Source: Nitzschia sp. pyKryTriq1
Lineage: Eukaryota > Bacillariophyta > Bacillariophyceae > Bacillariales > Bacillariaceae
Reading direction: 5' to 3'
Length of the DNA stretch: 64,000 nucleotides
Assembly: GCA_956465555.1 (NCBI GenBank)
Contig: OY101117.1
Span: 1,550,001-1,614,000 of the forward strand
Shown: piece by piece, positions 34,052 to 44,421 of the stretch
Position numbering within the stretch: the stretch's first letter is position 1
Layout: each line of letters begins with the position of its first letter
Notes under the pieces: model-generated
Database searches by the model: none
What the model was told of the DNA's origin: nothing
What the model saw: the letters and a program-made list of their open reading frames with translations, nothing else
Program-made: the position numbers and the translations under genes

Positions 34052-34798
34052 GTCGATTTGTTTTTAGCGAGTTCAGTGTTATTGGGAGACGACTTGAATG
34101 TGATGATGGTGGAGGTGGTGGGTTTTGCTATAACACAGTTGATGTCACAATGGAGATAGTTATATACTTTGTGTTGTGTTTTGGTACTGATCGTAATGGT
34201 GTTCTACTTCCCAGGATCCAGTGAGAAGAATGAGAAGTGAAAGTGAACTTTATTGGTAATAAAAAATAACAATAGTGGCTCATCCATTATTTCTGTGAAG
34301 GTGATACCGGTGCTACCACTACATACTGGTACACACGTAACTGTACGCCGCCGCCCTGTCCCATAAATGTCTTTCTAGTGTCGTTATCGTTAGATCGAAA
34401 AGTCATAGGACATATCCCACTTTTCCCGCGCAAGGATCGAAAACATTCGCGCGCGCGAGAAGAAGATACCGGTACCGGTACCAGGTTCGTACCGGTACAT
34501 GTACCGGTAAACGCACACGTAAAATGGTACTGTACCTGGTACCTGGTACTTGTACTACTGGTACAGTACTACAGAATGTACCGTACTTGTACCTGGTACC
34601 GGTACGGAAAGCTTGGACGAGATGTGCATGTGATGTCGACCACGACCACCTTGAACGTTTTAGTTGGACCTCCGTCCTTGGTTTCCGATTTCCGAACTGT
34701 GTTGTGCTGCTTGCTACCGGTACGTTCAATCGGAAAGCCATTCTTTTCTTGTTCCATTCGCTCCACATTCATTGAAACGCAATCATCTGTTTAGAAAC
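34052..34798. promoter_or_regulatory. Bidirectional promoter between two CDPKs with a dense GTAC cluster
   Basis: Nineteen GTAC tetramers between about 34329 and 34610, seventeen of them within some 140 bp (34470-34610), including ACCGGTACCGGTACC, CCGGTACATGTACCGG and ACCTGGTACCTGGTAC. No gene is seen; a short (CG)n run precedes the cluster. This is one of the two densest examples of the motif in the window. Confidence 0.7.
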
Positions 34799-37193
34799 AT
34801 GATGATAGATCATCAAATATCCATCCGTAGCGATACCACGGACTCCCTGCAACATTCGGTGAGATTCAATGTCTCCGAAGGAAGTGCCGCCGACCAGCCA
34901 CATGAACATCCGCCGTCGCCTCCACCGCCTTCCTTCGCAGACCCGAGCAGCAGCCCGAGCTTGAAGCACAAAGAACCAATGTCCCCGACTTCTGGATCGA
35001 TAGAATCATCGAGGTCTTCTAGTTTGAGCCCGAAAACTAGAAAACAAATGCTGCATTCGCCGAGTCTACGATCCAATCTGACGCGACAGCAACGTGATCG
35101 TGATCCCCTCTTCTTCTACGAAATTGTTACAACATTGGGTGTGGGAAGTATGGGATCGGTGGCCCGGGTTAAAAAGCGAACGCACGTTATCGGTGGGTCC
35201 GCAAGGGTAGGCGTGCAAGAGGCGGCGCGGCGTGAAAAGCGAGATAAAAAGTGCCTGAACATTCCAATCATCGGAGGCATTTTTCGAATGTGCATTGACG
35301 GAGACTTGAGGCATTCCAAAAATTCAAAATTTACGAGCAACGACAGCGATGGTCTCACAAACAGTAGTGGGGGATCCTTCGGTTTCTTGTTCAATTCCAA
35401 CAGATCTGCCCCATCGCCACCATCCTACAGTCGGAGCGACAGTGTCACCAGCCTGGTATCGATCGGATCTACGACTTCCTCACGTACTCAAACGATTCAG
35501 TATGCAATGAAGTCCATCCACCTGAACCGAGTGACAGATAATTCCTTTTTGACCGAGTTGCGAAATGAAATCGAGATTTTGAAGAAATTGGATCATCCAC
35601 ACATTGTACGCGCCATGGAGACTTTCGAACATCGTAATCAGATATTTATTGTTATGGAGCTTTGCAGTGGAGGAGACCTATATTCCAGAGACCCCTACAC
35701 AGAAGAACAGGCAGCTCGGATTGTGAGTTCCATCCTCAGCGCGATCGCCTACATGCATTCCAGAAATATTCTACACCGCGATTTGAAATATGAAAATGTG
35801 CTATTTGTGAATGAGAGCCCGCAGGCCGAGATCAAACTCATCGACTTTGGTCTTTCCAAAATTTATGGTGACAACACAGAACTCACCGAAGGTGTTGGAA
35901 CCATATATACCATGGCACCCGAGGTCCTACGTGGCGATTAGTGAGTGCAACCCTGATGAAGATTGCTAGTTGATCTTTGACGTCGACTGCACGGTTTCTA
36001 ATACTTTTTTCTTCCTTCAGCACGGAAAAGGCGGACGTGTGGAGTGTTGGTGTGATCGCCTACATGCTCCTATCATCGCAGATGCCATTTTATGGTCGAA
36101 AGAGACGGCACATTGTGGAGCAAATTTTAAATGGTCAGTTTGATTTCCGTGGCCGACGCTGGAAGAGAATATCATCTCAGGCTAAAGCCTTTGTGGAAGA
36201 GCTGTTAGTGTTGAATGTTGAAGATCGTTTCGACGCCAACTCTGCATTGAGAGCAACCTGGCTAAATCGTCGATTCGCAGCCACTACTCGTGGGCCAGAC
36301 GCGGAAGAAGAGAACATGGCACGACACGCTATGCTACGATATGCGGGGTACACAAAGTTGAAAAAGATGGTGAGGATATACGCATCGCATACTTGCAGAT
36401 TTTCGATCATGAGCAGATTCCAGTCCCTCACTCAATCTCACGCGCGCTGTTACCTTCACCAACACAGGCTTTGATGGTTGTGGCACACAAATCGAGCACC
36501 GAGGAGATTGGAATACTACGAAAAGTCTTTCAGAAATACGACAAGAAAAGAGATGGTTCCATCGGATATGAGGACTTCTGCCAAGCACTCTCTGAGTTCG
36601 GACATTCTGAAGAGGACCTAAAGGACATGTTTGAAGCAGTCGACTTGGATGGTACAGGCAAAATTCGGTACACGGAATTCCTAGCGGCGACAATCGAGGC
36701 ACAAGGGGCGATTAGCGAAGAGCGTCTCGCCGAGGCCTTTGATCGGCTGGACAGTGATGACTCAGGAAAAATCTCCGCCGAGAACCTTGTCGAGATTCTT
36801 GGACAGGACTTCCCTCGCGAAGAGATTGACGAAATCATTGCAGAGGCCGACTTGACGAACGACAAACACATATCTTATGCTGAGTTCCTGGCACTCTGGG
36901 AAGACAAACACGAAATAGAACGTGAAAAGCAACTCCGCCTGCTTGGCTCAGAGGTCTTGACTGGAGTCGAGTCAAACCCTGAAATGAATTCGTTTAGAGG
37001 GAGTAGTCTCGATCTATACACCGGTGAATCGCATGACGAACTTGATTCGTCGGCAGCAGGATATTCGTCGGCAGAAGCACGCGCTTCTTTCATACGTGAA
37101 AAGCATGATACGGGCAAGCACGTCGGCTTCACGGACGCAGTTCTGGAGATCAAAGAAGACAACACCCTTGAACAGACACTACTCATTGAATGA
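34799..37193 (+). CDS. Calcium-dependent protein kinase (CDPK) with N-lobe insertion
   Basis: Three exons: 34799-35940, 36021-36369 and 36468-37193, 738 aa. The open frame extends upstream to 34664, but that part overlaps the promoter cluster side and is not conserved with the sister gene, so MMIDHQ is preferred. The core has GVGSMGSV, the insert with GGSARVG and CLNIPIIGGIFRMCIDGD, YAMKSI, HRDLKYENV, DFGLSKIYGDN and APEVLRGDY (Tyr codon split by intron 1). The junction is VVAHKSSTEEIGIL. EF hands are YDKKRDGSIGYEDF, DLDGTGKIRYTEF, DSDDSGKIS and DLTNDKHISYAEF. A 90-residue Ser-rich tail follows. It shares the EF-hand layout and the insert with the minus-strand neighbour, but its introns lie at different sites. 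Confidence 0.93.
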
Positions 37194-37271
37194 CCAATAG
37201 ATAATGTTCCTTACAACCGTGTTGTATATTTTTTAGAAATGGTTAGGTCGAACTGTGACAAGCCCAGAAGT

Positions 37272-37751
37272 CTAGGGGGTCAATTCTGACTGGTCGTCAC
37301 CGCCCACGCGTTTCTTCATCCCAGACATTCTTGGATAATGTTTGCGCCAAAATGTCTTGGGATTCACTACTGACTTCACTGTGGGTCTAGTATCCAACGC
37401 AAAGCTCCTCAGACGCTTATCAGCAGTAACCAGCTTGATACGATTTTGCTTCGATTCTGCTGCAATCACCTTGATTTCTTCCAAAATAAAATCGTCCGCC
37501 GACATTCCCTCCTCTAACTTGATGTGTCGGAATTTTCCTTCTGACAATTCATTTCGAGACTCTCCGGGGCGGCCATCAAATACAAGAATAAGCTGCTCGG
37601 CAGCTGCGACAGGCTTGAGTTTGTCGGCCAGAACCTCGGCATCCCGAGGAGTGCCTTTTTGACCCAAAAAATTGTTTCCGTCGATCAACCACGTCGTTGG
37701 TTTTCTACCGACGGCCAAACCAGCAAAAATTAGCTTCAAGAAATTTCTCAT
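37272..37751 (-). CDS. NYN-domain (YacP/Rae1-like) putative ribonuclease
   Basis: Single exon, 159 aa. After a short hydrophobic, basic start (MRNFLKLIFAGLAVGRK) comes WLIDGNNFLGQKG, the first acidic motif of the NYN/PIN fold. It is followed by ILVFDGRPGES, then MSADDFILEEI and LVTADKRLRSFA, which supply the further Asp residues expected at the metal site. Bacterial YacP/Rae1 proteins of about 170 aa are ribosome-linked endoribonucleases; activity here is inferred from motifs only. The N-terminus might be an organelle signal but lacks a clear A|F site. It is convergent with the CDPK gene, 78 bp away. Confidence 0.72.
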   Translation of the reverse strand: MRNFLKLIFAGLAVGRKPTTWLIDGNNFLGQKGTPRDAEVLADKLKPVAAAEQLILVFDGRPGESRNELSEGKFRHIKLEEGMSADDFILEEIKVIAAESKQNRIKLVTADKRLRSFALDTRPTVKSVVNPKTFWRKHYPRMSGMKKRVGGDDQSELTP

Positions 37752-38294
37752 GCTGAGGGAAAGATGGAGCGACGAATCCTGATGGTAGATGGGAAAGTCC
37801 GAGAAGATTCAATGAAAAGTACAACTGTTACCTCTGACAATGATGTGCAACAATCCTAAAGAGTTCTGTTCTCTGCTGATGGGCTGATGTTTTTTGAAGA
37901 GTGCGAAGGCGATGAAACAACGTTTCCACTTTCCACGTGGTGATGAATGGTCGATAAGCGGTCGACGAATTGCCTGACAGCAGACGGACGCAACATTCGA
38001 TCCAGTCAACGGGTACGAGTACCTGGTACTGAACCGGTACTGTACAGTACCGTACTTCTTGTACAGAGTATTCGTACCGGTAGGGTACTACTACTCATGC
38101 TACTACTCTACTAGGCACTGTCCGTTCAAGCTTGTACAGCGTCTACTTCTATTAGTCGACCGACCGACCGTGCGAGAAGATCTAGAAAAAAGTATGTATC
38201 CATACTCGGAAAATACGAAGATAGTAATCTACCTGCTCGCTGTCCGAGCAATACATACGTGAAAAGGGGCCCAAGCCCCCAAGATCCAAATGAT
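37752..38294. promoter_or_regulatory. Promoter region of the NYN gene with a GTAC cluster
   Basis: Ten GTAC tetramers at about 38012-38090 (GGGTACGAGTACCTGGTAC, CCGGTACTGTACAGTACCG and on), 260-340 bp upstream of the NYN start. The rest up to the JmjC gene's stop shows nothing coding. Confidence 0.6.
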
Positions 38295-40284
38295 TTACTT
38301 GATCTTCTTTTCTTGTTCCTTCTTCCATCGTTTCAGTTGCTTTGGAGTCATGCTGGAGGTATCAACTTCCTCGCCTGCGAGATTCGGAGGCTTCATGAGC
38401 TTAAGCATACTTCGTTCGAGGCCCGATTCTTGGTCCCCATCAAAAAACTTTACGTCATAAGCATTGCCTGAAAATTTTGTAACGAGAGCAGGGAAGAACG
38501 CTCCTCCAAGATTAGCTTCGACCTGATCGCCGACTTTGACCGGCATGGTGAATGCCCAATTCTCCGGAAGAGCGATCGCCGACCCAGAGGACTCGGCGCC
38601 GGGCTGCCCTGCATACGACCACTGGACCAGTTTGTCCTTGGTAGAATTGATTTGTTCGTAATATCGTTGCACTCGAAATAATGACAAACGTTGCACTCGT
38701 TCCGGTGACATTGTTTTTCGCTTCCCGGGCGTGTTCAAATGGGCCGTCATAGCGTCCTCAGCTTCTCTCGTCCGGCCTTCTTCAATAGCTGCCAAATACA
38801 TGTCGCGATGAATCTCCAAAAGTGACATTCCGTGCTCTCTCATCTGTTCGACTGTTTCTTTCCAGACGCTCTCCTCTACCTTTCCTGCTGTTTCTGGATC
38901 GACGGCTTGCGAAATTCGAATCAATTCCGCTGTGACAGCATCGACACTGGCTTCCTCTGGCGGTTCTTCGTCAAGAAATCCCAAAGGGATCATTTCAAAC
39001 ATGTCCTCATGGATTTGCCTGGGAAGCTCATTGACTTTTCCGACGTATCGATTGTCTTCATCTCGGGATTGTCCCAACGCCGTATCGGGGACACACGCTC
39101 GTCGTAAGGCAATTCGTCGTACACTTAAATAATCCAAATCCCAAACATGAGTATCAATATTGAAAGTCAAATGTAAACTGGTATCATCGTTTTCTGAAGC
39201 ATCCAAGGCCGTTCCCGTCGTATGTGGAAACCCACCTGGCACAAACAAGACATCTCCCGCCTCCAACGTGGTTTCCACCAACAACTCTCCCGTCTCTTGC
39301 AACGTGTACAATGGCAAGTCATCGTCTCCTTTTCCTCTAGCAAACAAGTCCGCCATGGGTTTCAAGGACGGATCCAAGGGTTTGTAGACTCTCCAAAATT
39401 TTCGTCCCTGACTTTGCACGACAATTACATCTTGTTTGTCCGTATGCGGTGGTGCACTGGTCCTTTTCCCAGCCGCCGTGACATATAAATTTAAGGCATT
39501 CGGTGTGGACGCTGCATCCGTAACGGCCATACAGGGTCCCGCCAATTTTGGAATGTGCGCTCCTGCAGCATTAAAAATAACAGTTCCCTTTTCCAAGGCA
39601 GCCAAGACATCATCGTACGTCATGCGGGCTTCTTCGAAGGAATCTCCGCGGGGATTGGAAACAGTTGTAATCTTCAATGATTAATTAAATGTGGGTGAGT
39701 CAGTCAACAGAGGGCAAGATGGTGCACTTTACTTCCTTTAAAATTTCATTTCATCATGTACGTACCTTCCATCCCTTTCGATTATCCGTCGATCCTCTCG
39801 CGGCATCCAAAAAGTCATCCTCCAAGGCCTTTTCCAAATCTTTCATGGTATAAAAGCCTTGGAACAACACATTATCATCATCACCACCACCACCATCACC
39901 GACAATGGCTTCAATTTCGCTCCTCCTCAAGACAAAAGGAACTCCTTTCAACCCCATGGCAATTTGCGCCGTCCTAATAGCCTCGACGAGTCCATAAAAT
40001 CCCGCTTCACTTTTCGTGAACCCAAACATTTCGGCATATTCGTTGGCACTTTTAGAATTCCAGGCATTCAGCACGGCACTCTTGACAAAGCCACATTCCG
40101 GTGCTTCTACATCATCCGTAGCTACAGTAGCATAAAGTGATGATGCTGCTGGTATTGGTGTTGCTGTTGTTCGTGAAAGAAGAATCCTTCGAGACGATGC
40201 GACCGTGGAAACCACGGAAAAGGCTTCCACATGGCACGTCAGCAGTGCGGTACAGGAAAGGATACCGCGTGAGAATATCTTCAT
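38295..40284 (-). CDS. Plastid-targeted JmjC/cupin-type oxygenase with Tudor-like C-terminus
   Basis: Two exons on the minus strand, 40284-39766 and 39671-38295, 631 aa. The start at 40284 gives MKIFSRGILSCTALLTCHVEA|FSVVS, a signal peptide with Phe at +1 as in diatom plastid proteins, followed by a basic Ser/Thr-rich transit region. Residues about 240-370 form a JmjC/cupin core: APPHTDKQDVIVVQSQGRKFW (HxD), GDVLFVPGGFPHTTGT (distal His) and LHLTFNID. Such enzymes are Fe(II)/2-oxoglutarate hydroxylases of ribosomal proteins or histones. Near the C-terminus KVGDQVEANLGGAFFPALV...YDVKFFDGDQE looks like a Tudor-like domain, then a Lys-rich tail. A plastid ribosomal protein would be a sensible substrate, but that is inference. 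Confidence 0.75.
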
Positions 40285-40951
40285 CGTCACGACGCAACTT
40301 TCTCAGCTTCTTGGAACCCCTTGCTAGCAAGAGGAATGGTACACTCGCTTCGACCAGCCAATCTAGCTAAGAGAGAGGAAGCAAGTGTGGAAAGTGGATA
40401 CTCGTGCAGCACAGGTACTTTACCCAATCCAGTAATGGGGTTCGAGTTTCGACCGATCGACCGATGGATGATAATGTTTTGTTCTTTTTTGTTGATGGCC
40501 GACCGATGGCGGATTTTCCTGACGTAAGGGAATGTGGAATTCAATAGTTACAACTACAGTACAACTACGTACAATACTTTCCACAACACTTCCATTTGCA
40601 AGCAGAACATGTTCCACGTGTCAACTAAAGTAGTCGCACGAGTCGATTAGGGCCAAGCTCTCGAGCTCTACTGTACCGGTACTACCAGGTACTGTACCGT
40701 AGCTCGTCGCGTCAACAATGAGCTCGCGCGCCCGCCGGCCAATCCAGATGGTGGGAGATCGATTTCTACCAAACCCACGTAGAATTCTACACTCGTTTGT
40801 CATTGTTGCGCCTTGATTTTTCTTTTTCTCACGTGATGCATGCATGCAGAATGCAGACCAAGACATGCATCCAGCATGCTCATTTTCTGTTGTTCTGTTT
40901 CATCCTTTTGGATCGAACATTACACACAGAACAGACAGTAGAACCCTCCCC
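40285..40951. promoter_or_regulatory. Bidirectional promoter, JmjC protein / oxidosqualene cyclase
   Basis: Contains a compact GTAC group at about 40673-40700 (CTGTACCGGTACTACCAGG...) and a TGACGT core at 40520-40525, about 235 bp upstream of the plastid-targeted JmjC gene. A repeated GATCGACCGATGG-like phrase and ATGCATGCATGC lie nearer the cyclase. No gene is seen. Confidence 0.55.
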
Positions 40952-43900
40952 ATGTCGTCCTCGTGTTCGGTCGATCATCTCCAAGCCAGTGTGTGGCTGG
41001 TGGGCAGTGCTGCTGTCGTCTTAGTGACAGCCTTGGTCCTGGCGACCGCCCTCTCAAGCACTCCTCTGGAGCACTTGGGCTTGAGATCCCGAGGAAGTAA
41101 CTTGTGGGCCTGGTTTGCGTGTTATTCGTTTGGGGACGGCAAAGGTGTCTATGGATACGATGCGATTCAAGGAGCCCTGGCGCCCCCTCTTCGTGTCCAG
41201 TGTCATTTTGCCGCGTTGCTCCTACTGTGGGCCGTGTTAGCAGCTATCTTTGGGAACACCGAAGTTGACGACGCCGATTGCTTCTATTTGGATATTCCAC
41301 TCGGCGTGTGGAGAGCGGGATTGTATGCCACCATCGTGTACGGAGTCTCTTCTCTAGTAGTGCACCACTTCATGGATGGAGTCAGTATGCCTGGAGGACC
41401 CCGTGTTTTCAAACTGGGGAGAACGCCCGAGTGGGCCGATGAAACCTCGTTGGCAGACGCGCAAGGATGGAAGTGTCTGGTGGCCCAAGAGTCTCATGAC
41501 GATACACATACCAAGTTTCCGTCTTCTCGCTTGACAGGGGAGCCGGCAGGGCGCCAAATTTGGAGTGGTAGCAGTAGCGGTGGCGAAGGTGGTGCTTCCT
41601 CGTCCCAAGAGTCCTCTTCGGTGGTGGCGAAACTGTGGAGAACAGTCAGTGGAGGTTTGAATAGTAAAGTGGACGAATCGCTAGTACAAAGCATGGCGAT
41701 GGGAGGAAGGAGTGAATTCGGCTTTAATCCTTCCAAAAATCCAAACAGTGGCGATATGATCTTTCGTGCCCAGCAAATTCGTCAGTATATGGAACGGGGT
41801 GGTACTCCTCCCGATGTAAAGTGTCAGCCAAAGACGGTCAAAGAGTCTGCCAAAAAGGCAGGCCACTTTTATTCCATGCTGCAATGCGACGATGGACATT
41901 GGGCGGCTGATTATGGGGGTCCTCACTTTCTCATGCCGGGTTTGGTCACTGCCTGGTACGTCATGGGAAAGCCTTCCAATTTCTTGAATGACGAGCAAAT
42001 TGCGCTCTTGAAACATTACATCTTGGTTCACCAACAGGCCGATGGAGGCTGGGGAACCCATATCGAATCTCCTTCCACCATGTTTGGATCGACACTCATG
42101 TATGTCGCTCTACGATTGTTGGGTGTACCCAAGGATCATCCTGCGGTCGTACAAGGCCGCGCCTTTTTGAAAGCCCAAGGAGGAGCCTTGTATACTTCGA
42201 GCTGGTCTAAATTTTACTTGTGCTTGTTGGGATGTATGGATTGGAAGGGGCACAACTCGGTCCCACCGGAAATGTGGTTGCTGCCCAACTGGTTTCCCTT
42301 TCACCCGGGACGCATGTGGTGCCACGCGCGCATGGTCTATCTTCCCATGGGATATCTCTACGGAAATCGTTTTGTCTATGATAAGGCCGACACGGATCCG
42401 ACAATTATCTCGCTGAGGGAAGAACTTTATTGTGAGCCCTACGATAAGATTCATTGGGTTCCCACTCGCCACTGGGTGGCAGCCATGGACAACTATTCGC
42501 CGATTCCCCTCGTGATGAAGGTCTTGCAAAACGCCCTGGCAAGATACGAGAATTGGGCCCTCTTTCAACCTTTCAAGAACTGGGTGAGAGGCAAAGGATT
42601 GGAATTCAGTATGCAATATATTCGTGCCGAAGACTTGCAGACGAATTATATTGATATTGGTCCCGTCAACAAAGTTCTCAATATGATTTCTCACTTTCAT
42701 GGTACGTGATTTGTTTGGTGCAAAAGGTGCTTGTGTTTCTGTTGGATGATGATTTATTCTCACGCGATTCCTTTACTCTAGCGACGGGAGGCGACCTAAA
42801 AAACCCAACCGTGCAAAATCATATAATGCGGGTCCCAGATTACCTGTGGGTTGCGGAAGATGGTATGAAAATGCAGGGATACAACGGAAGCCAATGCTGG
42901 GACACCTCCTTTTGCGCCCAAGCGTTGTATGAGGCGGGCTTATTGGACCAATTCCCAGAAACGTCGACCAAAATTTGGTCCTATTTGGAGCGCACACAAA
43001 TTTTGTCCACCGAAGTCTCCCAAGCGTCTCCCGCTTACCAATACGAAGCCAACCATTACCGCAATCAGTTTTATCGTCACATTTCGGAAGGTGGATGGCC
43101 TTTTTCTACGTCGGCTCACGGTTGGCCCATTAGTGATTGTACAAGTGAAGGTCTCAAGGCCGCGCTCTGCTTGCTCAAGTGCCAGGCCGTGCAAGATGGA
43201 CTTAAGGATGGATCGCTCAAGAGTATTTCGGATGAACGTTTGTATAAATCTGTCAATGTCTTGTTGACGTATCAGAACGAGGATGGCGGATGGGCAACCT
43301 ATGAGAACAATCGCGGATGGGGATGGTACGAACAATTGAATCCCAGTGAAGTCTTTGGAGATATCATGATTGACTACTCTTATGTCGAATGCAGTATGGC
43401 GTCCTTGACGGCCCTGGTCGACTTTCGTGAACGGCATCCGGACCACCGAGCGGCTGATATTCAACACTCTATTGACAAAGGTCGGGAGTTTCTCAAAAGC
43501 ATTCAACGTGATGATGGATCCTGGTATGGCTCGTGGGCGTGTTGCTTCACCTACGGCATTTGGTTTGGTGTGGAAGGGTTGGTCAAGTGTGGCGAACCCG
43601 TTGATTCTCCTTGTATCCTCGATGCGTGTGAATTCCTTCTGAAACATCAGCGGCCCAATGGGGGTTGGGGGGAGGATTTCAGCTCTTGCTATGACAAGGA
43701 CTATGCCAAGGAAGGAATGGTTGCCTATGGTGATGATGGAAGTGGTATCATTAATACGGCATGGGCTCTCTTGGCCTTGTCTATGGCCAAGTGTGAGGAC
43801 GTCGCGGCCATTCGACGAGGAGTGCAATACCTCATTAGCCGACAACTCTCTAGTGGGGATTGGCCACAAGAAGGGATTTCGGGTGTGTTTAACCGATCCG

Positions 43901-44004
43901 TGGGAATTACCTACACCGCGTATCGCAATATATTTCCTCTTTGGGCTTTGGGACGGTGTCACGAAGAGTATGGGGACCAACTTGATAACGAGCCTTCTTC
44001 GTAG
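40952..44004 (+). CDS. OSC: Oxidosqualene cyclase (sterol synthesis) with membrane N-terminal extension
   Basis: Two exons, 40952-42701 and 42782-44004, 990 aa. The frame is open upstream to 40844, but MSSSCSVDHL is the better start. Oxidosqualene cyclases are usually about 730-760 aa; this one carries roughly 230 extra residues. They include two hydrophobic segments near the start (VWLVGSAAVVLVTALVLATA; FAALLLLWAVLAAIFG) and a Ser/Gly-rich linker. The cyclase proper shows DDGHWAADYGGPHFLMPG, QADGGWGTHIE, WCHARMVYLPMGYLYG, several QW-type repeats (NEDGGWATYE, DDGSWYGSW, PNGGWGED) and the catalytic acid motif DCTSE near residue 702, where most relatives have DCTAE. It cyclises 2,3-oxidosqualene to cycloartenol or lanosterol at the ER; which product cannot be told by eye. 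Confidence 0.92.
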
Positions 44005-44421
44005 GCTCATTGTGGTGGGAGAGCTTACACAAACAATGATACATAAGATGATAGAGAAAGTGCCTGGTACATGTAGTTCATTGCATCTTTTTTCTCGCCC
44101 GACGGCTGAATAGCTCGAAACTAGACACGCCGGAGAATTGACGGGATACATGTGTTCATGGATTCAGCCTGCCAGACTTTTGACAAAGCGAGAGCAGTGC
44201 ATAACGCACTTTCGTAAACACTTTACAGTCTAGCCAGTAGAGTGAGCGTTTGAAAGATATTATGTAAATGATGCATTCTATTCTTTAGACTTGGTTGTTG
44301 TAGTGGCGGAATATCAACTCACTTGCCTCCAAATAGTTTACGGCGTTCTCAGTTTTCAAGATTCCTTCTAGCAGAAGTGTGTATGTACAGACGAGCAACG
44401 GAGTCTTCTCCTTCATTCTAT
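44005..44421. other. Convergent intergenic region (cyclase / CHLH)
   Basis: 3' flanks of two convergent genes. AT-moderate, with only two isolated GTAC sites and no cluster. No gene, tRNA or repeat is seen. Confidence 0.6.

Noticed and set aside
42940-44151. 403-codon minus-strand frame opposite the oxidosqualene cyclase
   Set aside because: Shadow of a strongly supported gene; its translation has no recognisable domain and its composition mirrors the sense codons.
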